A stretch of 11,243 bases of DNA from Chitinophagaceae bacterium (GTDB lineage Bacteria > Bacteroidota > Bacteroidia > Chitinophagales > Chitinophagaceae). The stretch spans positions 1 through 11,243 of the forward strand of contig JAFMJX010000047.1 in NCBI GenBank assembly GCA_017853235.1, in the 5' to 3' direction. Below the pieces are notes generated by a model, which was not told the DNA's origin, ran no database searches, and was given only the letters and a program-made list of their open reading frames with translations. Within the stretch, counting starts at the first letter, position 1. The number at the start of each line of letters is the position of its first letter. The position numbers were made by a program, and so were the translations under genes. Below, one piece after another: positions 4,932 through 11,243 of this stretch.

Positions 4932-7652
4932 TTATTCAATTACTGGTTGCAACCATCTAGTAATATATTCAATTGGCTTTTGTTTGCGTTTCGCATAATC
5001 TTCAACTTGATCCTGTTGAATTTTACCTAATCCAAAATATTGACTTTGCGGATTTGCGAAATACCAGCCACAAACACTGGATGCTGGATACATTGCTAAG
5101 CTTTCAGTTAAAGTAATACCAGTGTGCTTTTCGGCATCAAGTAATTCAAACAAAGTATATTTCTCGGTATGATCCGGACAAGCTGGATAACCTGGAGCAG
5201 GACGAATACCTATGTAATTTTCACTGATTAAATCTTCATTCGTTAATGATTCGTCCTTCGCATATCCCCAATATTCTTTACGCGTTTTTGCATGTAAATA
5301 CTCAGCAAAAGCTTCTGCTAATCGATCTGCTAATGCTTGTAAAATAATTTTATTATAATCATCTAAGTTGGCTTCAAAAGCTTTAATATGTTTTTCAATA
5401 CCATGTATGGTCACTGCAAAAGCGCCTAAATAATCTTTTTTATTTTCAGAAGCTGGACAAATAAAATCAGCTAAGGAAAAATTGGGTTGTCCTGCTGCCT
5501 TTTTAGCTTGTTGTCTTAAAAAATGTAACTCCATTTTTTGATCCCCATTCATCAAAGTGACATCGTCCTCATTTGCATTGGCTGGCCAAAAACCAACCGC
5601 TCCTTTTGCTGTCAACCATTTTTCTTGTACTATGGTATTTAATAAATTCGTTGCATCTTTATATAATTTACTGGCTACTTCACCTACTTTTTCATCTGTT
5701 AAAATAGCAGGAAAATTGCCATGTAATTCCCAGGCTATAAAAAATGGTTTCCAATCAATATAATCCACTAGCACTGATAAATCTTCAATAATAATTTCTT
5801 TGTTTCCTAAAAATTGCGGAGTAGGGGCTTCAAAGTGTGTCCAATCAATTGCTACTTTATTTTTAACAGCTTCTTTGTAAGGGGTGGATTGCTTGACAGT
5901 TTTTTTATTGTCAAAATCAGATTTTAATTGAGTGTAACCTTCTTCCAATTCTTTTAAGAAGGGAGCTCTTTGATCCTTGTTTAATAACGATCCTGCTACT
6001 GTTACACTTCTGGATGCATCTAATACATGAATGACTCCATTTTCATATTCAGGAGCAATTTTAACGGCCGTATGCATACGAGAAGTGGTGGCTCCACCAA
6101 TCATTAAAGGAATATGCATTCCACGTCTCTTCATTTCTTTCGCTATATGAACCATCTCGTCTAAAGAAGGAGTAATCAAGCCACTTAATCCAATAATATC
6201 TACCTGATGTTTTTCGGCTTCAGCCAAAATTTTATCTGCTGGCACCATTACGCCTAAATCAATAATTTCATATCCATTACATCCCAATACCACACCCACA
6301 ATATTTTTACCAATATCATGAACATCCCCCTTCACTGTGGCTAATAATATTTTAGCAGGCCCTGCGCTTGGTCCGTTAGGGTTGATGGAAGCTAATTTTT
6401 TTCTTTCTTTTTCTGCTTCAATAAATGGCGTCAATACCGCTACACTCTTTTTCATCACGCGCGCGCTTTTTACTACCTGTGGTAAAAACATTTTACCTGA
6501 TCCAAATAAATCACCCACTTGATTCATACCCGCCATTAAAGGACCTTCAATGACTTCAAGAGGTTCGTTGTATTTTAATCTAGCTTCTTCGGTATCTGCA
6601 TCAATAAAATCGGTGATACCATTAATTAAGGAATGTGCTAATCTTTCTTCTACCGATTTATTTCTCCAAGCCATTTTAGTACTATTGTCTTCGGCTGCTT
6701 TTCCGCCATCTTGTCCTTTGGCTTTCACTTCGTCAGCATATTGTATTAATGCTTCTGTGGCTTGGTTGTTATCGTTGTTTTGATTTAAAATTACATCTTC
6801 ACACAATTGACGTAATCTTGGTTCAATTTGATCATATACTTCTAATTGACCTGCATTCACAATTCCCATATCCATACCCGCTTTAATAGCATGGTATAAA
6901 AACACAGCATGAATAGCTTCTCTTACTGCATCATTTCCTCTAAATGAAAAGGATACGTTTGATACTCCACCACTCACTTTTGCAAGAGGCATTTTTTGTT
7001 TGATAACTCTAGTTGCTTCAATAAAATCAACAGCATAATTATTATGCTCTTCGATACCTGTTGCAACTGCAAAAATATTAGGGTCGAAAATAATATCCTG
7101 TGGGGCAAACCCTACTTGATGCACTAATATTTTATAGGCTCTCTCACATATCTCAATTTTTCGATCTTTCGTATCGGCTTGTCCTTTTTCGTCAAAGGCC
7201 ATTACAATCACAGCCGCTCCATAAGCTTTACAAATATGTGCTTGTTCAATAAATTTTTCTTCTCCTTCCTTCATGGAAATAGAATTTACAATACATTTTC
7301 CTTGCACACATTTTAATCCCGCTTCAATGATTTCAAACTTTGAACTGTCAATCATGATAGGAATGCGAGCAATATCTGGCTCACTTTGAAGTAAATTCAA
7401 AAAAGTAGTCATGGCTTTGACTCCCTCAAGTAACGCATCATCCATGTTTACGTCAATAATTTGAGCTCCATTTTCAACCTGTTGACGAGCAACAGACAAG
7501 GCTTCTTCATATTTGTTTTCCTTAATCAGTCGCGCGAATTTTTTTGATCCTGTGACATTGGTTCTTTCTCCTACGTTCACAAAATTGGTTTCGGGACGAA
7601 TCACTAAAGGTTCTAATCCGGCTAAACGTAAATATGGTTTGATGTGTATCAT
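4932..7652 (-). CDS. metH: Methionine synthase, folate/B12/activation domains (split MetH, C-terminal protein)
   Basis: A 906-residue cobalamin-dependent methionine synthase lacking the homocysteine-binding N-terminal domain, which is encoded by the preceding gene. Domains in order: methyltetrahydrofolate (pterin) binding about 20-285, with VGERTNVTGS at 27-36, IDVNMDDALL and SGGVSNVSFSFRG; B12 cap about 325-420; B12-binding about 430-560, with KGDVHDIGKNIV, where His445 is the lower axial cobalt ligand, and the GLSGLITPS and IGGATTS segments; then the SAM-binding reactivation domain about 620-906, with RPAPGYPACPDH (817-828). Together with its partner it transfers the methyl group from 5-methyl-THF to homocysteine. 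The start lies 10 bases after the upstream stop, so the two are translated from one mRNA. The 3' end faces LOG with no room for a terminator between them. No key residue appears to be missing. Confidence 0.97.
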   Translation of the reverse strand: MIHIKPYLRLAGLEPLVIRPETNFVNVGERTNVTGSKKFARLIKENKYEEALSVARQQVENGAQIIDVNMDDALLEGVKAMTTFLNLLQSEPDIARIPIMIDSSKFEIIEAGLKCVQGKCIVNSISMKEGEEKFIEQAHICKAYGAAVIVMAFDEKGQADTKDRKIEICERAYKILVHQVGFAPQDIIFDPNIFAVATGIEEHNNYAVDFIEATRVIKQKMPLAKVSGGVSNVSFSFRGNDAVREAIHAVFLYHAIKAGMDMGIVNAGQLEVYDQIEPRLRQLCEDVILNQNNDNNQATEALIQYADEVKAKGQDGGKAAEDNSTKMAWRNKSVEERLAHSLINGITDFIDADTEEARLKYNEPLEVIEGPLMAGMNQVGDLFGSGKMFLPQVVKSARVMKKSVAVLTPFIEAEKERKKLASINPNGPSAGPAKILLATVKGDVHDIGKNIVGVVLGCNGYEIIDLGVMVPADKILAEAEKHQVDIIGLSGLITPSLDEMVHIAKEMKRRGMHIPLMIGGATTSRMHTAVKIAPEYENGVIHVLDASRSVTVAGSLLNKDQRAPFLKELEEGYTQLKSDFDNKKTVKQSTPYKEAVKNKVAIDWTHFEAPTPQFLGNKEIIIEDLSVLVDYIDWKPFFIAWELHGNFPAILTDEKVGEVASKLYKDATNLLNTIVQEKWLTAKGAVGFWPANANEDDVTLMNGDQKMELHFLRQQAKKAAGQPNFSLADFICPASENKKDYLGAFAVTIHGIEKHIKAFEANLDDYNKIILQALADRLAEAFAEYLHAKTRKEYWGYAKDESLTNEDLISENYIGIRPAPGYPACPDHTEKYTLFELLDAEKHTGITLTESLAMYPASSVCGWYFANPQSQYFGLGKIQQDQVEDYAKRKQKPIEYITRWLQPVIE

Positions 7653-7662
7653 AATTTCTTAA

Positions 7663-8676
7663 TTAAATAGTAGGTGCTACAATAGGAAGCGGACGTGGAG
7701 TGATATGACGTACATTATCTGCCATATGTTTGATATGTTCTGGTGTGGTACCGCAACAACCACCTACTATATTTACAAATTGGTTTTTAGCCCATTCCTC
7801 AATAAAATGTGCTGTTTGATGTGGAGCTTCATCATATTGCCCCATAGCATTAGGCAATCCTGCATTGGGATACGCCGAAGTGTAACAAGTAGCTATTTGA
7901 GAAAGTTCTTCAATATGGCTTCTCATTTCCTGTGCTCCTAAAGCGCAATTCAATCCTACACTTAAAGGTTTTGCATGTTCAATAGAAGTATAAAAAGCTT
8001 CTAAAGTTTGTCCACTCAAAGTTCTACCTGAAGCGTCCGTGATGGTTCCGCTAATCATAATAGGAAGTTCAGGAATTTGATTTTTTCTAAAAAATTCCTT
8101 GGTTGCAAAAATGGCAGCCTTGGCATTTAAGGTATCAAAAATAGTTTCAATTAAAATTACATCAACACCTCCGTCTACCAAACCTTTAATTTGTTCGGTA
8201 TATGCAATCACCACTTCATCAAAAGTAACGGCTCTATATCCTGGATTATTTACGTCAGGTGATAAACTCAATGTTTTATTTAAAGGACCAATGGAACCTG
8301 CTATATATTTTTCGGTACTGTTTGGATGTTTACTTTGGTATTGTTGAATCGCATCTCTTACACATTTAGCAGCAGCCACATTTAATTCGTAAGCAAGTTC
8401 CTGCATATCGTAATCGGCCATGGCGATAGAAGTACTACTAAAAGTATTGGTTTCAATAATATCTGCTCCTGCTTCTAAATATTGTAAATGAATACCAGTG
8501 ATAATAGAAGGTTGTGTAATACATAACAAATCATTATTGCCCTTCACATCACAATGCCAGTTTGCAAATCGTTCACCACGATAATCCTCTTCGGTGAGTT
8601 TATGACGTTGAATCATGGTACCCATGGCACCATCAATGACCAAAATTCTTTTTTGAAGACTCTCTTGAATTGACAT
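7663..8676 (-). CDS. metH: Homocysteine S-methyltransferase domain protein (split MetH, N-terminal protein)
   Basis: This protein carries only the homocysteine-binding TIM-barrel module of cobalamin-dependent methionine synthase. Motifs are LVIDGAMGTMIQ near the start, ADIIETNTFSS, GSIGPLNKTLS, and the three zinc-ligand cysteines: one in VGLNCALGA and two in NIVGGCCGTTPEH. Counting from the chosen start, these are Cys244, Cys307 and Cys308 of 337 residues. Zinc activates the homocysteine thiol. I chose ATG at 8676 (MSIQESLQKRILVIDGAMG) because homologues start about there; an in-frame ATG at 8694 would add MHKNIF. The gene is first in an operon with the folate/B12 half. Its leader carries a promoter and a candidate SAM-II-like riboswitch. 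Stand-alone homocysteine methyltransferases are an alternative reading, but the partner gene directly downstream makes a split MetH much more likely. Confidence 0.95.
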   Translation of the reverse strand: MSIQESLQKRILVIDGAMGTMIQRHKLTEEDYRGERFANWHCDVKGNNDLLCITQPSIITGIHLQYLEAGADIIETNTFSSTSIAMADYDMQELAYELNVAAAKCVRDAIQQYQSKHPNSTEKYIAGSIGPLNKTLSLSPDVNNPGYRAVTFDEVVIAYTEQIKGLVDGGVDVILIETIFDTLNAKAAIFATKEFFRKNQIPELPIMISGTITDASGRTLSGQTLEAFYTSIEHAKPLSVGLNCALGAQEMRSHIEELSQIATCYTSAYPNAGLPNAMGQYDEAPHQTAHFIEEWAKNQFVNIVGGCCGTTPEHIKHMADNVRHITPRPLPIVAPTI

Positions 8677-8717
8677 AAATATATTTTTATGCATTTATCC
8701 AAAAGAAAGCAAAGAAG

Positions 8718-8756
8718 CTAATAATAAAGGGGGGCGATAATAGTATCGTTTATTAG
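8718..8756 (-). promoter_or_regulatory. Leader hairpin downstream of, and competing with, the metH pseudoknot
   Basis: On the minus strand CTAATAA (8756-8750) can pair with TTATTAG (8724-8718), enclosing a second stem CGATA/TATCG (8747-8743 with 8739-8735, four-base loop) and an unpaired CCCCCC run. The outer strand 8756-8750 is also used by the second helix of the pseudoknot, so the outer stem and the pseudoknot exclude each other; the inner stem does not conflict. A pyrimidine-rich stretch follows but is not a clean T tract, so I do not call it a terminator. Confidence 0.4.
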
Positions 8757-8806
8757 TTCTTTTTTTCCTTACGGAGGCAGGTTGAACAATAAACAAATCC
8801 ACCTGC
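8748..8806 (-). ncRNA. Candidate SAM-II-like riboswitch (long-loop type) in the metH leader
   Basis: Helix 1 pairs GCAGGT (8806-8801) with ACCTGC (8782-8777). Its 18-base loop holds GATTTG (8799-8794) and then GTTTATTGTTC (8794-8784), which pairs with GAAC-T-AATAAAC (8759-8748): eleven base pairs with one bulged T at 8755. This gives an H-type pseudoknot. The strand joining the helices contains a mini-hairpin TCC-GTAA-GGA (8775-8766) and an A run. The order stem 1, GAUUUG, helix-2 strand, A, stem 1, A-rich strand, helix-2 strand with CUAA(U)AAA resembles SAM-II riboswitches; from memory, long-loop SAM-II variants are known in Bacteroidota. It starts a few bases after the predicted transcription start and precedes methionine synthase, an expected SAM-II target. 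The pairing is directly seen; the ligand is inferred. Confidence 0.6.
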
Positions 8807-8815
8807 AATGCGCTG

Positions 8816-8847
8816 CAAAGTTAATATACTATGGCATTATGGCCAAA
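8816..8847 (-). promoter_or_regulatory. Promoter of the metH operon
   Basis: On the minus strand TTTG (8847-8844), 20 bases, then TAACTTTG (8823-8816) is a complete match to the Bacteroidota -33/-7 promoter. Transcription should begin near 8809, giving a leader of roughly 130 bases before the ATG at 8676, long for this phylum and in agreement with RNA-based control. The spacer contains the word TATGGC twice (plus-strand 8830-8835 and 8838-8843), eight bases apart. Confidence 0.75.
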
Positions 8848-8909
8848 TCTACTGGTAAACAAAGCATACCAGCGCTTTAGCATCATGGGAATCAAGCAGT
8901 GGTTTTGAT

Positions 8910-9440
8910 TTATTGAAAGGAGGCTGTTACTTCAACGTTGATTTTATCGGCTACCATTTTTATGAGTAAGCCACCAATGCCAAAATCTTTTAAGGTTACT
9001 ACAAATTGAGCAGTGGCTTTAGGAAGGCCGCCTTTGACTTCAATGAAACCATTGGTTTGCATGGTTTTATTCACTCCATGAACTTGCATATTTCCTGACA
9101 CCGTCACAGGATATTTTCCATCTTTGGTAAAATCGACCAACTTGATGTTCGTGATTTTGCCATTAAAAAAAGCACGTGGGAATTTATCCGATTCCATGTA
9201 TTCGGTATTGAAATGGTTTTGCATCGTTTCCATATCAAATTTAAAATCCTTGATAAGCATAATAAAACTTAAGTCTTCATTTGCTTGTAATCGACTCGTA
9301 ACCTGGTTGTTCACAGCGTCTATATCTTGATCATCGGCAGCGACAAAGTGAACGACCGCCTTATTTGTTGTATAGTTTTTTTGAGCGAATGCTGGAATTA
9401 CAGCAAGGACAAAGCATAAAAGGGATAAGAGTTTTCTCAT
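8910..9440 (-). CDS. YceI family periplasmic protein
   Basis: A 176-residue secreted protein from the chosen start, with signal peptide MRKLLSLLCFVLAVIPAFA cut before Gln20. The remainder is a YceI-like beta-barrel domain, the fold that binds isoprenoid or other amphipathic lipids in E. coli YceI and Thermus TT1927b. Typical pieces are YTTNKAVVHFVAADDQDIDA at the start, the MQNHFNTEYMESDKFPRAFF core, GNMQVHGVNKTM and the final strand VEVTASFQ. Ligand and role are unknown. An in-frame ATG at 9461 would add seven residues, but it falls inside the -7 box at 9459-9466, so the start at 9440 is preferred. It has its own probable promoter, and about 86 bases separate its stop from the metH -7 box, so it is probably a separate transcription unit. 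Confidence 0.92.
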   Translation of the reverse strand: MRKLLSLLCFVLAVIPAFAQKNYTTNKAVVHFVAADDQDIDAVNNQVTSRLQANEDLSFIMLIKDFKFDMETMQNHFNTEYMESDKFPRAFFNGKITNIKLVDFTKDGKYPVTVSGNMQVHGVNKTMQTNGFIEVKGGLPKATAQFVVTLKDFGIGGLLIKMVADKINVEVTASFQ

Positions 9441-9458
9441 AATTCGGTGTTTAAACAT

Positions 9459-9485
9459 CAAAAATACATTATTTCAATGAAATAA
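9459..9485 (-). promoter_or_regulatory. Promoter -7 box and inverted repeat upstream of yceI-like gene
   Basis: TATTTTTG (minus strand, 9466-9459) matches TAnnTTTG exactly and lies 18 bases before the chosen ATG. Immediately upstream, 9469-9485 is an inverted repeat, TTATTTCA and TGAAATAA around one central base, filling the spacer region of the promoter. No clear -33 TTG is seen at the usual distance. The repeat could be an operator, or a weak terminator hairpin for recR, whose stop is 13 bases upstream. Confidence 0.45.
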
Positions 9486-9497
9486 CTGTCCTATTAC

Positions 9498-10112
9498 TTA
9501 TTTAATATACTGTTGAATTGGCTGTCGGTTAGAGATGCTTTTACCTAATGTCATTTCATCAGCGTATTCAAGCTCACCTCCAAAAGCAATACCCCTTGCA
9601 ATAGTGGTGATAGCACATTGGGCGTTTGCTAGTTTTTTTTGAATGTAATAAATGGTAGTATCTCCTTGAATGGTTGGATTTAAAGCAAAGACCAATTCAG
9701 TGACTTCGTCTTTTTTTACCCTTTCAATAAGGGCGTCAATAGTTAATTGTTCAGGACCTATTCCATCCAATGGTGAAATGATCCCACCTAATACATGGTA
9801 AGTTCCATTAAATTGTTGAGTGTTTTCAATAGCAATTACATCTCTGATGTTTTCTACTACACAAATGGTGTTTTTTTGACGACCCGAATTGGCACAAATG
9901 GAACAAATAGTTCCATCACTAATATTATAACAACGCTGACAGAATTTAATTTCCTTGCGCATTTTTTGTAATACTTCACTAAACTGTGTTGTAACCTCTG
10001 TTTCTTGTTTGAGTAAATGCAATACTAATCTTAGGGCTGTTTTTTTTCCAATCCCAGGAAGTTTTGCAAATTCGGCAACTGCATTTTCGAGTAAAGTGGA
10101 AGGTAATTGCAT
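9498..10112 (-). CDS. recR: Recombination protein RecR
   Basis: A 204-residue protein matching RecR along its whole length. The N-terminal helix-hairpin-helix has KLPGIGKKTALRL (17-29). The four-cysteine zinc site uses Cys58, Cys61, Cys70 and Cys73. The Toprim domain has ICVVENIRDVIAIE (83-96), the loop GGIISPLDGIGPEQL, and the C-terminal ARGIAFGGELEYADEMTLGK segment. RecR, with RecO and RecF, loads RecA on single-stranded gaps during recombinational repair. E. coli RecR is 201 residues, so this one is complete. It follows the Ig-like-domain gene by 22 bases without an obvious terminator, suggesting co-transcription from outside the window. The neighbours do not suggest a functional link. Confidence 0.97.
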   Translation of the reverse strand: MQLPSTLLENAVAEFAKLPGIGKKTALRLVLHLLKQETEVTTQFSEVLQKMRKEIKFCQRCYNISDGTICSICANSGRQKNTICVVENIRDVIAIENTQQFNGTYHVLGGIISPLDGIGPEQLTIDALIERVKKDEVTELVFALNPTIQGDTTIYYIQKKLANAQCAITTIARGIAFGGELEYADEMTLGKSISNRQPIQQYIK

Positions 10113-10134
10113 GTGTTTATTAGAGGATATAAAA

Positions 10135-11243
10135 TTACATTTTTAAAACTACATTGGCCTCGTTTTCCCAATTGGCTTTCACATTTAAAATGGTAGGCAA
10201 CTTAATAACAATTTCGGGTTGTTTTTGTTGACTATATTTTCCCGTATCCCAAATGCCATTATTATTTTCATCTAATAATAATTTTAATTGATAGTCTCCA
10301 GGAGGCAATTTTGAGATTCTAAAGATTGCTTGCTTCATGGGGTAACTAAATTTGACTTTATTATCCTTTGTTAATTGTAAGATGGGGTTTTTAAAACTTT
10401 GATAATTGTTCATTCTTATTAAAACTGTTCCATATGCCGATTCACTCTTTGTTTTAAATGCTAAGGTATCTGATTTAAACAAAGTATTTCCTAATGTGTC
10501 TTTGACGCTTTTTTTAGGAATAATCAAATGTAATTTAGTAGACTCCACCCAATCATATTTGATTGTGATAAGCTTTTGAGTACTATCTATGCTAAGTGTC
10601 ACATTGTCTAAAGGTTTATTTAATGTGTCGCAAAGTTGAATAGGGAAACTGTCATTTAATTGAATAGGAGCGTCAAAGGACAACAATAAATCACTTAATA
10701 AATCTTGTTCAGAACCTTCTAAACTTTTTGAATATCTTAAAAAAGACATTGCTTCCTTTTTTGCGTTTTTATTGGTAGCACTACTAGATGTTTTTTTCTT
10801 TTCAATTTTTTTAGCGCCTTCAAAAACGTAAAACAACTGCGTGTCTGTTTGTGCTTTTATTTCAATTGGAGCATTTAAAAAGCCAAAAAGTTTGGTGCTG
10901 TCGTCGTATCTCTTAGTGTAATCATTGGGAACTACAAAAGCATTAAATTTTTGATAAGGTAAAAATTTAAATTCAAATTGTCCTTTTCCATTTAGCTTAG
11001 TATAATAGACAGGTTTATCTTTGAAAATAGCTGAGTCCTTGTTAATGGGATGTAATACTACTAATAAGGTGCTGTCTATTTCGCCCGTTTCGGCAATTCG
11101 AACACTTCCTTTAAATATTCCTGTATCAATATAATTTCCGGTGCTAAATACGTAGGTAAATCCTTTTGCAATATTTCCTTCATTCACATCTTTAATAGCA
11201 TTACCAAATTTCAAACTGTAGGTTGTATTATTTGCAAGAGTAT
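10135..11243 (-). CDS. Ig-like (Big_5-type) domain surface protein, C-terminal part (runs off right edge)
   Basis: The C-terminal 369 or so residues of a larger protein; the frame is open to the window edge (TLANNTYSL before KFGNAIKDVNEGN), so a TTG at 11214 that opens a shorter frame is not the true start. The first visible part, with FGNAIKDVNEGN and FTYVFSTGNYID, is the end of a bacterial Ig-like Big_5/SbsA domain. A carboxypeptidase-regulatory-like beta domain follows (FKGSVRIAETGEIDSTLLVV, KLNGKGQFEFKFLPYQKFNA). A further beta-rich region ends with the GDYQLKLLLDENNNGIWDTG motif. Such proteins in Bacteroidota usually begin with a lipoprotein signal and lie on the outer membrane; that part is not visible. 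The function is unknown, perhaps structural or adhesive. Confidence 0.85.
   Translation of the reverse strand, partial: TLANNTTYSLKFGNAIKDVNEGNIAKGFTYVFSTGNYIDTGIFKGSVRIAETGEIDSTLLVVLHPINKDSAIFKDKPVYYTKLNGKGQFEFKFLPYQKFNAFVVPNDYTKRYDDSTKLFGFLNAPIEIKAQTDTQLFYVFEGAKKIEKKKTSSSATNKNAKKEAMSFLRYSKSLEGSEQDLLSDLLLSFDAPIQLNDSFPIQLCDTLNKPLDNVTLSIDSTQKLITIKYDWVESTKLHLIIPKKSVKDTLGNTLFKSDTLAFKTKSESAYGTVLIRMNNYQSFKNPILQLTKDNKVKFSYPMKQAIFRISKLPPGDYQLKLLLDENNNGIWDTGKYSQQKQPEIVIKLPTILNVKANWENEANVVLKM

Noticed and set aside
4944..4955. TGGTTGCAACCA palindrome as a terminator between metH and LOG
   Set aside because: It lies inside metH coding sequence, has no loop to form a stable hairpin and no T tract.
5557..6783. 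Several plus-strand frames opposite metH
   Set aside because: Antisense shadows of a conserved coding sequence; no start signals or family motifs.
8852..8872. CTGGTA/TACCAG hairpin as terminator of the yceI-like gene
   Set aside because: The stem is only 6 bp with a 9-base loop and no T tract follows; it may be a weak structure only.
8695..8909. Cobalamin riboswitch upstream of the B12-dependent metH
   Set aside because: No B12-box-like sequence or multi-stem core is visible, and the leader after the promoter is too short for a full cobalamin aptamer.
9441..9461. Upstream ATG start for the yceI-like gene at 9461
   Set aside because: It would lie inside the -7 element, and the signal peptide is optimal from 9440.
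11212..11214. TTG start for the Ig-like domain gene
   Set aside because: The frame continues open to the window edge with sequence typical of the family (TYSLKFGNAI), so the gene begins outside the window.
1..11243. CRISPR array, tRNA, insertion sequence or phage/defence cassette
   Set aside because: No regularly spaced repeats, no tRNA-like folds, no transposase or integrase motifs and no recognisable defence gene; the genes are housekeeping or conserved hypothetical.

Overview
The window is chromosomal DNA from a member of the Bacteroidota, most likely a Chitinophagaceae-type freshwater or soil bacterium. Four things point that way: the low GC content; start codons without Shine-Dalgarno sequences; several promoters of the Bacteroidota form (TTTG or TTG, about 20 bases, TAnnTTTG); and lineage-typical genes (bTHX ribosomal protein, DUF4286, methionine synthase split into two proteins, a Bacteroidota-style YceI protein, an Ig-like-domain surface protein). 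There is no phage, transposon, CRISPR or tRNA signal. This is housekeeping DNA, with all but one gene on the minus strand.

Reading along the minus strand from the right edge: the C-terminal part of an Ig-like/Big_5-type surface protein (10135 to the edge) is followed closely by recR (9498-10112), then a secreted YceI-family protein with its own promoter (8910-9440). Next is the methionine synthase operon: promoter at 8816-8847, a structured leader, the homocysteine methyltransferase domain protein (7663-8676), then the pterin/B12/activation protein (4932-7652). Its 3' end meets, 5 bases away, the only plus-strand gene, a LOG-family nucleotide hydrolase (4189-4926). A divergent promoter region with a 16-bp palindrome separates LOG from a secreted 456-residue protein of unknown function (2724-4094), which is followed by exodeoxyribonuclease III (1932-2699) and a DUF4286 protein (1622-1930). 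Last come HU (1093-1362), ribosomal protein bTHX (851-973), a 67-residue secreted or membrane protein (562-765) and the start of a family 2 glycosyltransferase running off the left edge.

The most interesting element is the metH leader at 8748-8806 (minus strand). It can form an H-type pseudoknot: a 6-bp stem, and an 11-bp second helix with one bulge between the loop and downstream RNA. GAUUUG lies one base after the first strand, as in SAM-II riboswitches. I read it as a SAM-II-like, long-loop riboswitch controlling methionine synthase. The second noteworthy area is the compact HU-bTHX-67aa region, where two intrinsic terminators are packed against the next gene's promoter or start codon.
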